Below, piece by piece: positions 55,008 to 64,000 of a stretch of 64,000 nucleotides of DNA. Each line of letters begins with the position of its first letter. Within the stretch, counting starts at the first letter, position 1. The DNA is from Paludibacteraceae bacterium (GTDB taxonomy: Bacteria; Bacteroidota; Bacteroidia; Bacteroidales; Paludibacteraceae). The position numbers and the translations under genes were made by a program. The notes under the pieces are model-generated. The model did not search any database. It was not told the DNA's origin and was given only the letters and a program-made list of their open reading frames with translations. The stretch covers positions 1-64,000 of the forward strand of contig JAFZKQ010000067.1 of assembly GCA_017553575.1 (NCBI GenBank), written 5' to 3'.

Positions 55008-55131
55008 AAAAGTTCGTTTTATTAAATCAACCTGAACCGAACGACTGTTTTTGTTTACGAGTCTGTATTACATTTTCTATCACTGTTAGACGTGATAGAC
55101 AAAAGGGTTCCCGTTCTGGGAACCCTTTTTG
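55008..55131 (+). ncRNA. candidate small RNA of about 125 nt
   Basis: A promoter on the left and a strong terminator on the right enclose about 125 nt that contain no start codon with a useful frame. Inside, TATCAC/GTGATA can pair at about 55077-55096. The family is not recognised. The start shares AACCGAACGACT with the leader of the tiny gene at 50780. Confidence 0.45.
55101..55131 (+). terminator. strong terminator ending the candidate small RNA
   Basis: AAAAGGGTTCCC / GGGAACCCTTTTT, 12-bp stem with a 5-nt loop and a T-run. It can also act on the minus strand for the thioesterase gene that ends at 55151. Confidence 0.85.
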
Positions 55132-55150
55132 ATTCTACCCATTTTATACT

Positions 55151-55558
55151 TTATTCTTCATGAGAGACCAACAGAGCCTTCTCCACCTCGTCGCACAACG
55201 AGAGACGTCCGTTGACCACACTGACAGCCTCAACACGCCCTTTCGTACACAAAGCCATATCCGAAGAACGATAGATATCCTGATGGAAGACATAACGGAT
55301 ACCCTCACGGCAGACATTCAGGCGACAAACGAAGGCCTCGCCCCCACGAAGAGGACGCTTATACTCGATTTGAATCTTCGAAACCACCACATCAATGCCC
55401 CGATTATGGAGATCGGTGAAATCAAGGCCTAACGTCTTGATGAATTGGTGGCGCGTATGCTCCATATAATGCTGATAGTTCGCATTATTGACGATTCCCT
55501 GAATATCACACTCATAATCACGGACAACAAAATCCTGTTCAAATATATATCCTTGCAT
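55151..55558 (-). CDS. acyl-CoA thioesterase, YbgC/4HBT type
   Basis: 135 residues from ATG 55558 (MQGYIFEQDFVVRDYECD). The hot-dog fold signature VRDYECDIQGIVNNANYQHYMEHTR contains the catalytic Asp of the YbgC type, quoted here in overlapping parts. The upstream start at 55660 is rejected because it would cover the pckA terminator. Hydrolyses short or medium acyl-CoA thioesters. It is separated from pckA by that terminator. Confidence 0.85.
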   Translation of the reverse strand: MQGYIFEQDFVVRDYECDIQGIVNNANYQHYMEHTRHQFIKTLGLDFTDLHNRGIDVVVSKIQIEYKRPLRGGEAFVCRLNVCREGIRYVFHQDIYRSSDMALCTKGRVEAVSVVNGRLSLCDEVEKALLVSHEE

Positions 55559-55650
55559 AATCCCCAATTTAAAGCCCCCTTTTCGCCTCCGACAAGCCCA
55601 TAGGCAAGCAGTCGGCGCATCCACGCCAAACGGCAAAAAAAGGATTGAAA

Positions 55651-55682
55651 AAAAGGACACCCCAAGATGAGGTGCCCTTCCT
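55651..55682 (-). terminator. pckA terminator
   Basis: On the minus strand AAGGGCACC pairs with GGTGTCCTT (one G-T pair) and is followed by a run of T, about 20 nt after the pckA stop. Confidence 0.8.
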
Positions 55683-55702
55683 TATTATCAAAAAATGATT
55701 AA

Positions 55703-57304
55703 TTACAATTTAGGACCAGCTGCAACCAAAGCCTTACCAGCTGCATTACCCGTATACTTCACGAAGTTCTTTTGGAAACGAGAAGCCAAATCCTTAGCCT
55801 TAGTCTCCCACTCAGAAGCGTTAGCATACGTGTCACGTGGATCCAAGATTGCTGGGTTCACGCCTGGCAAAGAAGTAGGAACCTCGAAGTCGAACATAGG
55901 GATCTTCTTCGTAGGAGCCTTCAAGATATCGCCGCTCAAGATAGCGTCGATGATACCACGCGTATCAGGAATAGAGATACGCTTGCCAGTACCGTTCCAT
56001 CCAGTGTTCACCAAGTAAGCCTTAGCGCCTGACTTTTGCATCTTCTTAACCAACTCCTCAGCATACTTAGTTGGGTGCAACTCCAAGAATGCTTGGCCGA
56101 AGCAAGCAGAGAATGTTGGAGTAGGCTCTGTGATACCACGCTCAGTACCAGCCAACTTAGCAGTAAATCCGCTCAAGAAGTAGTATTGAGTCTGCTCTGG
56201 AGTCAAGATTGAAACTGGAGGCAATACACCGAATGCGTCAGCTGACAAGAAGATAACGTTCTTAGCAGCAGGAGCTGAAGAACCTGGTTGGATGTTGTTG
56301 ATATGGTTGATAGGATAAGAAACACGAGTGTTCTCCGTAACTGACTTGTCGTTGAAGTCGATCTTACCATTCTTGTCTACAGTTACGTTCTCCAACAAAG
56401 CGTTACGCTTGATAGCGCCGTAGATATCTGGCTCGTGCTCCTTGCTCAAACCGATAACCTTAGCGTAGCAACCGCCTTCCAAGTTGAATACGCCCTCGTC
56501 ATCCCATCCGTGCTCATCGTCACCGATCAAGCGACGCTTAGGGTCAGTTGACAAAGTCGTCTTACCTGTACCAGACAAACCGAAGAAGATTGCTGTGTTC
56601 TTGCCATCCATGTCGCAGTTAGCGGAGCAGTGCATTGAAGCGATGCCCTTCAATGGCAAGTAGTAGTTCTGCATAGAGAACATACCCTTCTTCATCTCAC
56701 CACCATACCAAGTATTGATGATAACTTGCTCACGAGAAGTTACGTTGAAAGCAACGCAAGTCTCAGAGTTCAAGCCCAACTCCTTGTAGTTCTCTACCTT
56801 AGCCTTAGAAGCGTTGTAGATAACGAAGTTAGGCTCGAAGTTAGCCAACTCCTCAGCAGTTGGTTGGATGAACATATTCTTTACGAAGTGTGCTTGCCAA
56901 GCTACCTCAACGATGAAACGGACAGCCAAACGAGTTGCCTTGTTAGCGCCACAGAATGCATCTACTACATAAAGTTGCTTGTTAGAGAGCTCTTTCTTCG
57001 CAATTTCTTTCACCTTTGCCCAAACGTCTTCGCTCATTGGGTGGTTATCGTTCTTGTACTCTTCTGAAGTCCACCATACGGTATCCTTAGAATTTGCATC
57101 CATAACGATATACTTATCCTTAGGAGAACGACCCGTATAAATACCTGTCATTACGTTTACTGCACCCAACTCAGTCTCTTGACCTTTTTCATAACCTTGA
57201 AGAGCAGGGTTGATTTCCGCCTTGAAAAGCTCTTCATAAGAAGGATTGTGCGCAATCACCGTAGAACCAGTGATGCCATACTTTGATAAATCCAAGTTTG
57301 CCAT
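55703..57304 (-). CDS. pckA: phosphoenolpyruvate carboxykinase (ATP)
   Basis: Interconverts oxaloacetate and PEP with ATP. In rumen and gut Bacteroidetes it mainly fixes CO2 on the way to succinate. Walker [10 protein letters not shown] is at 242-250 and the metal-binding GDDEHGWDD at 261-269, with [14 protein letters not shown] earlier and the C-terminal [14 protein letters not shown]. The length of 533 residues is normal. Codon use is very biased, showing high expression, and it has a consensus promoter upstream. Confidence 0.97.
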   Translation of the reverse strand: MANLDLSKYGITGSTVIAHNPSYEELFKAEINPALQGYEKGQETELGAVNVMTGIYTGRSPKDKYIVMDANSKDTVWWTSEEYKNDNHPMSEDVWAKVKEIAKKELSNKQLYVVDAFCGANKATRLAVRFIVEVAWQAHFVKNMFIQPTAEELANFEPNFVIYNASKAKVENYKELGLNSETCVAFNVTSREQVIINTWYGGEMKKGMFSMQNYYLPLKGIASMHCSANCDMDGKNTAIFFGLSGTGKTTLSTDPKRRLIGDDEHGWDDEGVFNLEGGCYAKVIGLSKEHEPDIYGAIKRNALLENVTVDKNGKIDFNDKSVTENTRVSYPINHINNIQPGSSAPAAKNVIFLSADAFGVLPPVSILTPEQTQYYFLSGFTAKLAGTERGITEPTPTFSACFGQAFLELHPTKYAEELVKKMQKSGAKAYLVNTGWNGTGKRISIPDTRGIIDAILSGDILKAPTKKIPMFDFEVPTSLPGVNPAILDPRDTYANASEWETKAKDLASRFQKNFVKYTGNAAGKALVAAGPKL

Positions 57305-57352
57305 TATTAATTTTATATTTTAATGAATATATTTCTTCCGTTTTATACGTCA

Positions 57353-57381
57353 CAAATTTAATAAATATTTCCAATAGGCAA
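57353..57381 (-). promoter_or_regulatory. pckA promoter
   Basis: On the minus strand, TTG (57381-57379), an 18-nt spacer and TAAATTTG (57360-57353) match the consensus, giving a leader of about 40 nt. Confidence 0.7.
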
Positions 57382-57410
57382 TTTTATTATGAGAAAAACT
57401 GACACATTAT

Positions 57411-57443
57411 TTGAGATTTTTTTTACGATTCGCCTTAACTTTG
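57411..57443 (+). promoter_or_regulatory. promoter of the YciA-like thioesterase gene
   Basis: TAACTTTG at 57436-57443 matches the -7 box exactly. TTG at 57411-57413 is 22 nt upstream. It is divergent from the pckA promoter. Confidence 0.5.
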
Positions 57444-57536
57444 CCATCAAAAAGGTGAATCTCTCTTTACTGAAGGACTAAAAGTTACGACACGAGATTT
57501 TTCACCTCTTTCAATTTACTTTTAGAAGTTACTGAA

Positions 57537-57965
57537 ATGCACAGACTTATAGAGCAGAGCATGGCTCGCCAATCAAGGGTCGTCTTCCCGAAAGACTTAA
57601 ATGCGAACGGCACGCTCTTCGGAGGCGAGGCCATGAAATGGATGGACGAAATCGCCTTCGTCGTAGCCACCCGATTCACCAGACAACGGATGTTCACCAT
57701 GTCCACAGACAACGTGAAGTTTCTCCGCCCCGTCCTGCCGGAACATCTTGTAGAGGCCGTCGGCTATGTAGAGAAGGCAACCGCCGTCAAACTCTTCATC
57801 AAGGTGGAGATTTTCGCCGAGGAGCGATATGAAGAGAAACGGGAGAAGGCCGTCGAAGCCTCCTTTGTCTTTGTGGCCATGAACGAGAACCTGACTCCTT
57901 GCCGCATACGCTACCCTTTCGACTTTGAGCTGTTCCAGAAAGAGATTGCGGAAGAGAACAAATAG
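57537..57965 (+). CDS. acyl-CoA thioesterase, YciA/BACH type
   Basis: 142 residues with a hot-dog fold: NANGTLFGGEAMKWMDEIA is the hallmark of YciA/BACH thioesterases, followed by TMSTDNVKFLRPV and VEASFVFVAMN. Hydrolyses a broad range of acyl-CoAs. It is from a different hot-dog subgroup than the gene at 55151. Transcribed divergently from pckA. Confidence 0.88.
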   Translation: MHRLIEQSMARQSRVVFPKDLNANGTLFGGEAMKWMDEIAFVVATRFTRQRMFTMSTDNVKFLRPVLPEHLVEAVGYVEKATAVKLFIKVEIFAEERYEEKREKAVEASFVFVAMNENLTPCRIRYPFDFELFQKEIAEENK

Positions 57966-58475
57966 ACAGAGAACTAACATTAATAATACAGCAACGGGCA
58001 TCGTGAATCAATAGATTTTCGGTGCCTTTTTTTTCAATAGACCTATATAAAAAAGAAAAGTGGCAGATTCCACATCTACCACTCACCCTTTAAAGATAAT
58101 ACATTGAAATAAACAAAAAATACAGGTTTAGGACAAAAAAGAATGAACAAATACCGTGCCAAAACACAGAAACAAGCATAAAACAGAATAAAGAATTTCA
58201 AAATATTGCACTATTTTTATTTAAAACACTAATATTCAATCAAATAAACAACAAAATCAAAAATCCACACTTATTTGCAGGGTGTGACACATTTCCCCAC
58301 AATGGGAAAATACTCCACAATTTGATTGGAGAATTATTCCACACCGTCTAGAAACATAGAAAACATCGTGCAAATCGCAATTGAAAAAAAAGAGCACCTC
58401 AAACATTATTTTCTCGCAGAAAACAATTTTGTGTATCCACAGAAAAAAAGTACTTTCGAATAAAAATATGAAATC
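57966..58475. other. AT-rich gap before the restriction-modification operon
   Basis: No gene. The GC content drops sharply from about 57990 onward and stays low through the R-M genes, which suggests that the acquired segment begins near here. The only structured part is the hairpin pair at 58292-58331. Confidence 0.5.
58292..58331 (+). promoter_or_regulatory. paired hairpins upstream of the methyltransferase gene
   Basis: TTTCCC/GGGAAA and CTCCA/TGGAG stems lie side by side, each with CCACAAT at the 5' side. Possible operators for autoregulation, since no controller gene is present. Confidence 0.35.
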
Positions 58476-59933
58476 ATGTTTCAAGCCATAGTAGAACGCA
58501 CAAAAAATTTCATGACGTCAGTCACAAAGGCCGAACGTAAAAAATATGGGCAGTTTTTCACATCCGAAAAAACGGCTCAGTATATGGCTCAGATGTTCCA
58601 TTTCGATCTCTCTCATCCAGAAATAACATTACTCGACACAGGAGCAGGCACAGGCATATTGTCAGCCTCAATCGTCTGGAATCTCATAAAACTCGGATAC
58701 AAAGGGAAAATCTCACTTGTTTGCTATGAAAACGACAATCAAGTGATTCCTGTCCTTATTGAGAATCTGGAATATATGCGTCAGTACGCAAACCTAAATT
58801 ACCGTGTAATAACAGAAAACTACATTACTTCACAACACTTCTCTGGCAATCTAAATCTATTTGAACTAAAAGAATGTAAATACGACTACATTATAGGCAA
58901 CCCACCATACATGAAAATTTCCAAAGATGCACCTGAAGCGTTACACATGCAACATATCTGTCATGGCACACCCAACCTCTACTTTCTCTTTTGGGCGATG
59001 GCAATCAACAATCTAAAAGAGAACGGTGAATTAGTTTACATAGTACCTCGTTCGTGGACATCAGGTGCATATTTTGAACGTTTTCGGAAGTTTCTTTTCA
59101 AACACTCGACAATTCAAATGGTGCATTTATTTGTAAGCCGAGACAAAGTATTCAGCGAAGACCCCATACTACAAGAGACAATGATTATAAAAATCAAAAA
59201 AACAAATCAAAGACCCGATTCAATTGTTATCACATCCTGTTCCACGAAGGACTTTAAAAACTTGTCTCATTTTCAAGTACCTTATAACACAGTGGTAGCT
59301 CATAACAATTATGTGTTTCTTCCAACTAACAAAGAAGAAGCAGATGTGCTGACACGCATCAATGGATTCCCGAACACACTAAAATCGCTACAAGTGCCTA
59401 TGCACACAGGCTTAGTAGTTGATTTTCGCGAGCGAGAAGCCCTAAAGGACAAAGCAGAGCCCGATACATATCCGCTCTTCTATTCATCTCACATAAGCAA
59501 AGATGGACAAGTAGTATGGCCAACAGGGAAATCAGGAGAATACATCCACACAAACCGCACAGGCCTGTTACAATCAAACAGCAACTATATTTTCATCAAA
59601 CGCTTCACCTCCAAAGAGGAACCTCGACGTTTACAATGTGGCATATACCTCTCAAGCCACTACCCTAAATATAAATACATCAGTACACAAAATAAAATCA
59701 ATTTCATAGAATGCCGTTCGTTAGATATGCTATATGGCGTTTTTGCCTTGTTGAATTCCACGCTCTACGACCAATATTATCGCATATTGAACGGTTCTAC
59801 ACAAGTAAATTCCTCTGAAGTAAACGCAATGCCCATACCATCCGCAAAGACGATTAGCAAAATCGGAGAGGAATTATTAGGGCAGCCTCTCTCAACCGAA
59901 CTTTGCGATAAAATATTAGAAAAATGGATATAA
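58476..59933 (+). CDS. type II adenine-N6 DNA methyltransferase (BsuBI/PstI type)
   Basis: 485 residues. Motif X-like KKYGQFFTSEKTAQYMA near the N-terminus, motif I DTGAGTGIL (SAM binding) and motif IV NPPYM (catalysis at the amino group of adenine). The C-terminal target-recognition part is divergent. The partner endonuclease indicates the BsuBI/PstI family, whose members recognise CTGCAG and methylate the A. The real specificity could differ. An alternative start is the ATG at codon 13. It overlaps the endonuclease gene by 10 nt and is AT-rich compared with its surroundings. Confidence 0.9.
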   Translation: MFQAIVERTKNFMTSVTKAERKKYGQFFTSEKTAQYMAQMFHFDLSHPEITLLDTGAGTGILSASIVWNLIKLGYKGKISLVCYENDNQVIPVLIENLEYMRQYANLNYRVITENYITSQHFSGNLNLFELKECKYDYIIGNPPYMKISKDAPEALHMQHICHGTPNLYFLFWAMAINNLKENGELVYIVPRSWTSGAYFERFRKFLFKHSTIQMVHLFVSRDKVFSEDPILQETMIIKIKKTNQRPDSIVITSCSTKDFKNLSHFQVPYNTVVAHNNYVFLPTNKEEADVLTRINGFPNTLKSLQVPMHTGLVVDFREREALKDKAEPDTYPLFYSSHISKDGQVVWPTGKSGEYIHTNRTGLLQSNSNYIFIKRFTSKEEPRRLQCGIYLSSHYPKYKYISTQNKINFIECRSLDMLYGVFALLNSTLYDQYYRILNGSTQVNSSEVNAMPIPSAKTISKIGEELLGQPLSTELCDKILEKWI

Positions 59934-60853
59934 AAAAAATTTCAACAATAAAGGACCTGCTAAAACTATTAGGCATGCCCCAAAAACAACAAACCGACCT
60001 TTGCGCACTTACCATTTTGAGCATGGCAAATCTAACACAAAAGGGGCAGTGGAAGAAAGCCGAAGCAAATTGGATGCGGATTCATGACATCATCGCTTTT
60101 GCTAACAAGAATTACGGGACATCTTATGCAGAAAATTCCCGTGAAACTTTTCGCAAACAAGCATTGCACCATTTCCGAACAGCAGCCCTTATAGAGGACA
60201 ATGCGGAAGCCACAAATAGTCCAAATTACAGATATAAACTTACAAATGAATTTTTGGCCGTCATACGAGATGTCAAGCCAAATAAAATCCAATCTAGCAA
60301 GGTTTTTGAAGAGTTCTGCAAAAAACACACAAGCCTCACCGACCTTTACGCATCCAAAAAGGAAATGCAAAAAATGCCCGTAAAAATCAACAATTCAGAA
60401 TTTTCATTGAGTCCAGGGAAGCACAATCTATTACAAATAAAGATTATCAAAGAATTCGCTCCTCGATTTGCACCAGATTCACAATGTTTGTATTTGGGTG
60501 ATACCACAGAAAAAGATCTTATCAAAGAAGAAAACAAACTGAAAGAATTGGGTTTCTCTATCACACTACACGACACAATGCCAGATGTGGTTTTATATCG
60601 CGAAGACAAAGATTGGCTCTATTTCATAGAGGCAGTGACATCCGTAGGACCAATGTCTCCTGATCGAGTGTTAAATATTCAAGAGTTAACTAAAAACGTG
60701 AAAGCAGGGAAAATTTTCGTTACTGCTTTTTTGGATTTTGACACATATAAACGATTCTCTAAAGATCTTGCATGGGAGACAGAAGTTTGGATCGCCGACA
60801 ATCCTGAACATATGATACATCTTAACGGCGATAAATTTCTTGGTCCACGATAA
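59924..60853 (+). CDS. type II restriction endonuclease (BsuBI/PstI family)
   Basis: 309 residues. The N-terminal half holds a winged-helix-like region (about 15-100). The C-terminal catalytic domain has [13 protein letters not shown] followed by [15 protein letters not shown], the conserved core of BsuBI/PstI enzymes, with Asp and Glu of a PD-(D/E)XK site, and ends [12 protein letters not shown] as the family does. It cuts unmodified DNA, probably at CTGCAG. Translation overlap with the methyltransferase keeps the two in step, with the methylase first. Confidence 0.88.
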   Translation: MDIKKISTIKDLLKLLGMPQKQQTDLCALTILSMANLTQKGQWKKAEANWMRIHDIIAFANKNYGTSYAENSRETFRKQALHHFRTAALIEDNAEATNSPNYRYKLTNEFLAVIRDVKPNKIQSSKVFEEFCKKHTSLTDLYASKKEMQKMPVKINNSEFSLSPGKHNLLQIKIIKEFAPRFAPDSQCLYLGDTTEKDLIKEENKLKELGFSITLHDTMPDVVLYREDKDWLYFIEAVTSVGPMSPDRVLNIQELTKNVKAGKIFVTAFLDFDTYKRFSKDLAWETEVWIADNPEHMIHLNGDKFLGPR

Positions 60854-60877
60854 CATCTTATTTTGCATACATTTTAG

Positions 60878-60885
60878 TAATTTTG
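60878..60885 (+). promoter_or_regulatory. -7 element for tsaC
   Basis: TAATTTTG matches the -7 consensus exactly, 18 nt before ATG 60904. It lies over the alternative start at 60883, which excludes that start. Confidence 0.5.
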
Positions 60886-60903
60886 CAGAAAATTTTACGC
60901 ATT

Positions 60904-61515
60904 ATGCTCATTAAAATATATCCGGAAAATCCAAACGAGCGACAGATAGACAAAGTCGTTCAATTCCTCCAAGACGGCGGACTGATTGTGTACCCGACAG
61001 ATACCATCTATGGATTGGGGTGCGACATCTTCAACACTCGCGCCGTGGAACGGATTTGCCAATATAAGAAAATCGACCCCCGCAAGGCCAATCTCTCCTT
61101 CATCTGCTACGACTTGAGCAACATCAGCGAATATGCGAAAGTGGACAACGCCACCTTCAAATTGATGAAGAAGAATTTGCCTGGTCCCTTCACGTTCATC
61201 CTCAACGGCAACAGCAACTTGCCGAAACTTTTCCGGAACAAGAAGACTGTCGGCATCCGTATCCCCGACAACAACATCATACGCGAATTGGTGCGCGTCT
61301 TGGGCAACCCCATCCTCTCCACCTCCGTCAAAGACGACGATGACGAGATCTTGGAGTATTTCACCGACCCGGAATTGATCGAAGAACGTTACGCTCACAT
61401 CGCCGACGCTGTGATAGACGGAGGCATCGGAACGTTGGAACCTTCCACCATCGTAGACTGCACGGGCGACGAACCCGTAATCGTACGTCAGGGAAAAGGG
61501 GAACTGATCTGGTAA
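60904..61515 (+). CDS. tsaC: L-threonylcarbamoyladenylate synthase (YrdC/Sua5 family)
   Basis: 203 residues. Makes threonylcarbamoyl-AMP from threonine, bicarbonate and ATP for the t6A modification of tRNA position 37. The signature [17 protein letters not shown] is near residue 28, and later [20 protein letters not shown] and ILSTSVK line the nucleotide site. It has no Sua5 extension. It acts upstream of TcdA (13.4 kb) in the same tRNA modification. The start at 60904 follows the -7 box. Confidence 0.9.
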   Translation: MLIKIYPENPNERQIDKVVQFLQDGGLIVYPTDTIYGLGCDIFNTRAVERICQYKKIDPRKANLSFICYDLSNISEYAKVDNATFKLMKKNLPGPFTFILNGNSNLPKLFRNKKTVGIRIPDNNIIRELVRVLGNPILSTSVKDDDDEILEYFTDPELIEERYAHIADAVIDGGIGTLEPSTIVDCTGDEPVIVRQGKGELIW

Positions 61516-61520
61516 TTGTG

Positions 61521-61548
61521 AATTAAGAATTATGAATTAAGAGTTATG
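61521..61548. repeat. 14-nt AT-rich tandem repeat, copy 2
   Basis: AATTAAGAATTATG and AATTAAGAGTTATG stand in tandem between tsaC and the transporter gene, related to 14226-14260. Confidence 0.5.
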
Positions 61549-61596
61549 CGTTAACTCGGAGAAACGAACGAGGTTGCTTTAAGCGAATTAGAAATT

Positions 61597-62493
61597 ATGT
61601 GGATTGTATTAGCTATCTGCTCCGCCCTTCTTTTGGGTATTTATGACGTATTCAAAAAAATATCGGTAAAGGAGAACGCCGTCATCCCTGTGCTATCGGC
61701 CTCCATCTTCATCTCCTTCCTGCTCTTCTTGCCCGTCTTGCTCTTCTCTTATGAATGTCCGGAGAAGGCGAAAGAATGGAACATCTTCATCCCCGAGATC
61801 TCTTGGTCCACCCATCTCCTGATCCTTTTCAAATCGCTCATCGTATTGGGGTCCTGGATTTCGGCCTACTTCGGCATGAAGCACATCCCGATTACCATCT
61901 ACGCACCGATCCGTGCCACCCAACCCATCTGGACCGTGCTTGGAGCCCTGCTCATCTTCTCGGAGAGACTGACGCTCCTTCAAAGCATCGGCGTGGCCGT
62001 CACCATCTCCTCGTTTTACCTCTTCTCCGTCATTGGGCATAAGGAGGGCATCTCTTGGAAAAGGAACAAATGGATTTGGCTCATCCTGCTGGCCACACTC
62101 TTAGGCACAGTCAGTGGCCTCTACGACAAGCACTTGATGAAGCATTTCGACCGAATGGCCGTCCAAGTGTTCAGCACCACCTACCAAGCCATCGCCATGC
62201 TCCTCGTGACACTATTCCTATGGTATCCCAACCGGAAAAACAGCACGCCTTTCCATTGGAGATGGTCCATCATAGGCATCTCCGTCTTCCTGATCATCGC
62301 TGATTACGTTTACTTTTGGTCGCTGTCGGAAAAGGATGCCATGATCTCCATCGTCTCCACCATCCGCCGCTCGGGTGCCATCGTGCCGTTCTGCTACGGA
62401 GCACTGATGTTGCACGAGAAGAATTTGAAGGTGAAGAGCCTACTCTTGACGGGCGTCCTACTCGGTATTTTCCTCCTCTACATCGGAAGATGA
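61597..62493 (+). CDS. EamA/DMT-family membrane transporter
   Basis: 298 residues with about ten hydrophobic segments in two halves, as in EamA drug/metabolite transporters. The first half starts MWIVLAICSALLLGIYDVFKK and contains PIRATQPIWTVLGALLIFSE. The second contains SIVSTIRRSGAIVPFCYGAL, the matching repeat feature. Inner membrane; substrate unknown. Confidence 0.85.
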   Translation: MWIVLAICSALLLGIYDVFKKISVKENAVIPVLSASIFISFLLFLPVLLFSYECPEKAKEWNIFIPEISWSTHLLILFKSLIVLGSWISAYFGMKHIPITIYAPIRATQPIWTVLGALLIFSERLTLLQSIGVAVTISSFYLFSVIGHKEGISWKRNKWIWLILLATLLGTVSGLYDKHLMKHFDRMAVQVFSTTYQAIAMLLVTLFLWYPNRKNSTPFHWRWSIIGISVFLIIADYVYFWSLSEKDAMISIVSTIRRSGAIVPFCYGALMLHEKNLKVKSLLLTGVLLGIFLLYIGR

Positions 62494-62570
62494 CCCCACT
62501 CTTTTCCGTCAAAACAAGGATTTGGATTCCAATTCTATAGGGGGATGGGCAAACTTTGGCAAAAAAAGGA

Positions 62571-62578
62571 TATATTTG
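62571..62578 (+). promoter_or_regulatory. -7 element for the DUF3256 gene
   Basis: TATATTTG matches the consensus and lies 38 nt before ATG 62616. Confidence 0.5.
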
Positions 62579-62615
62579 CATAGATTCGAGAACCGCGAAC
62601 AAAAGTTTCAGGAAA

Positions 62616-63293
62616 ATGACAAAAAAAACAATCCTTTTAGGAATCCTCTTAGCCTTGCTGACCACGATGGCGAATGCGCAAGGGGTGGAATTTTTCATCT
62701 CCACCCTCCCCAACAAATACCTTCCCCAATTGGAACAATCCCAACGGCAAGTGCTGCTCAACAACTATAGGAACAAGAAAGACAGCAGCATCAACAACAC
62801 CTATGGCGGCAAAAGCAGACTGCTCATTTACGACGAAGAGAAGGAGTACATCCGCATAAACCTATCCAAACAGGGTAACCTTGCGGCCAAGAAATTCACC
62901 ATGTCCGACGGAGAGTCCCTCTTCGCCCTGTGCACCTGGACTTGCTCCCCTGCCTGCGACGGTGACTTATCCTTTTTCAAAGGTTCCAACCTCACGCCGA
63001 CAATCAGCAAGAATTTCATTCCCAACCTCTATCTCAAAGACTTCTTCATCCTCGACAGCCTGACGGCGAACAACATCAACGCAGACAAGTTGGAAGAATC
63101 CTTTGACATCCTCTTCATCCGCTACGAAGTGCAACAACAATCAGACACCATCCTCGCTATCATAGGGAACGAGACCTACATCGGGGAGAAGAGCTTCGAG
63201 AAATGGAAAAGAAGGATGAAGGGTGACCGCATCCCTTTGGTTTGGGAAAACGACGAATTTAAAATAGGGGAAGCCTTCTTTGAGAAAAAATGA
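62616..63293 (+). CDS. DUF3256-family secreted protein
   Basis: 225 residues from ATG 62616, chosen because MTKKTILLGILLALLTTMANAQ is a signal peptide and because the upstream start precedes the -7 box. The body begins VEFFISTLPNKYLPQLEQSQR and contains LFALCTWTCSPACDG with clustered cysteines, as expected for this Bacteroidetes-specific family. Function unknown. It overlaps the HD hydrolase gene by 4 nt (ATGA). Confidence 0.7.
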   Translation: MTKKTILLGILLALLTTMANAQGVEFFISTLPNKYLPQLEQSQRQVLLNNYRNKKDSSINNTYGGKSRLLIYDEEKEYIRINLSKQGNLAAKKFTMSDGESLFALCTWTCSPACDGDLSFFKGSNLTPTISKNFIPNLYLKDFFILDSLTANNINADKLEESFDILFIRYEVQQQSDTILAIIGNETYIGEKSFEKWKRRMKGDRIPLVWENDEFKIGEAFFEKK

Positions 63294-63943
63294 ATAACAA
63301 GAATATCTTGGACAATCGAGACCTCTTAAACTATCTCAACACCCAGATCGTGCCCCAATACGAGGCGTTCGACAAGGCTCACAACTTGACCCACGTGAAG
63401 GAGGTCATGGAAGAGAGCCTCAAATTGTCGCACATCTATAAAGCCGACAGCCGGATGTGCGCCACCATCGCCGCATTCCATGATTTGGGATTGAAAATAG
63501 ACCGTCCGATGCACCACGTCCACTCCAGGACCCTCCTATTGGAGGACGAGCATCTCACCCGATGGTTCTCACCGGAGGAACTACTCGTGATGGCAGACGC
63601 GGTGGAAGACCATCGTGCCTCCGCCAAGAATCCGCCCCGCTCCCTCTACGGAAAGATCGTGGCCGATGCCGACAAGAACTTAGACCCCATCTACACCATT
63701 CGGCGAGCTGTCCAATATGGCATAGCCCACCACCCAGGAGAAAGCAAGGAGTGGCAATATGAGCGTGTCAAGGAACACATGGACGAAAAGTACGCCGAAG
63801 GAGGCTATCTGAAGTTATACCTTCCCCAATCCTCCAACGCAGAGAAGTTAAGTGAACTACGGCAGATCATAGCTGACGAGAAGAAGTTGAAGGAGACGTT
63901 CGACCGTCTGTATGAAGAAGAGAAGATTGGACATCCTCTGTAA
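63290..63943 (+). CDS. HD-domain phosphohydrolase
   Basis: 217 residues. The metal-binding pattern is present: His in NLTHVKEV, then AAFHDLGLKID (the HD pair), then VEDHRAS and a late Asp in VADADKNLD. HD hydrolases act on nucleotides or other phosphate esters. The substrate is not evident. Translation is coupled to the DUF3256 gene by an ATGA overlap. Confidence 0.85.
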   Translation: MNNKNILDNRDLLNYLNTQIVPQYEAFDKAHNLTHVKEVMEESLKLSHIYKADSRMCATIAAFHDLGLKIDRPMHHVHSRTLLLEDEHLTRWFSPEELLVMADAVEDHRASAKNPPRSLYGKIVADADKNLDPIYTIRRAVQYGIAHHPGESKEWQYERVKEHMDEKYAEGGYLKLYLPQSSNAEKLSELRQIIADEKKLKETFDRLYEEEKIGHPL

Positions 63944-64000
63944 AAGAAAAAACGAAATCATTTTTGAGTATCATCGCAACCGAATTTTAATTTAATCACC

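Overview
The window reads as a chromosomal segment of a fibre-degrading, gut- or rumen-type member of the Bacteroidales. The reasons are a SusC/SusD pair, repeated promoter elements of the TAnnTTTG (-7) type with TTG (-33) boxes, an AraC-type hybrid two-component regulator, lipoproteins with acidic residues straight after the lipobox cysteine, and four proteins with type IX secretion (T9SS) sorting domains. No 16S gene or T9SS machinery is present, so a genus cannot be named.

Layout. 0.3-7.1 kb: a strongly expressed-looking SusC - SusD - surface glycan-binding operon without enzymes. 7.2 kb: tRNA-Leu(TAG) with its own promoter and a UUCG terminator. 7.5-14.1 kb: housekeeping genes (parC-type topoisomerase subunit, a TonB-C-domain protein, aroK, a long guaA, tcdA). 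14.3-19.8 kb: a 1469-residue adhesin-like T9SS type B protein built from exact 459-bp repeat units, and an unknown lipoprotein. 20-23.4 kb: ileS.

23.5-33.6 kb is accessory. It holds a DUF3791/DUF3990/DUF3791 module resembling a toxin-antitoxin set, a YiiX-like hydrolase, a decayed DUF4377-like gene, three unrelated ATPases each ending in a PD-(D/E)XK nuclease-like domain (one bracketed by matching palindromes), a WYL regulator, a two-gene operon joining a PD-(D/E)XK nuclease-like protein to a nitrilase-family amidase, and beside that operon a 153-nt nested palindrome.

33.7-45.5 kb is a T9SS-dependent xylan locus: a feruloyl/acetyl-esterase-like enzyme, a CE6-GH11-CBM6-CE15 megaenzyme, a hybrid regulator that has lost its ATPase domain, and a convergent secreted HExxH protein. 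Together these would cut the xylan backbone, remove acetyl and feruloyl groups and break lignin-glucuronoyl esters at the cell surface. 46-51.3 kb holds small lipoproteins and hypotheticals, a radical SAM gene with a DUF6873 gene, and two tiny related basic proteins with unusually strong Shine-Dalgarno sequences.

51.6-53.6 kb (dksA-like, lspA, DUF4296, amidohydrolase fragment) looks like the usual downstream partner of ileS, so the 28 kb between them appears to be an insertion or rearrangement. 53.6-64 kb: a PAS-LuxR regulator, a probable small RNA, two thioesterases, pckA, a BsuBI/PstI-type restriction-modification pair, tsaC, an EamA transporter, a DUF3256 protein and an HD hydrolase. The nitrilase-nuclease pair with its palindrome and the xylan megaenzyme are the best candidates for undescribed biology.
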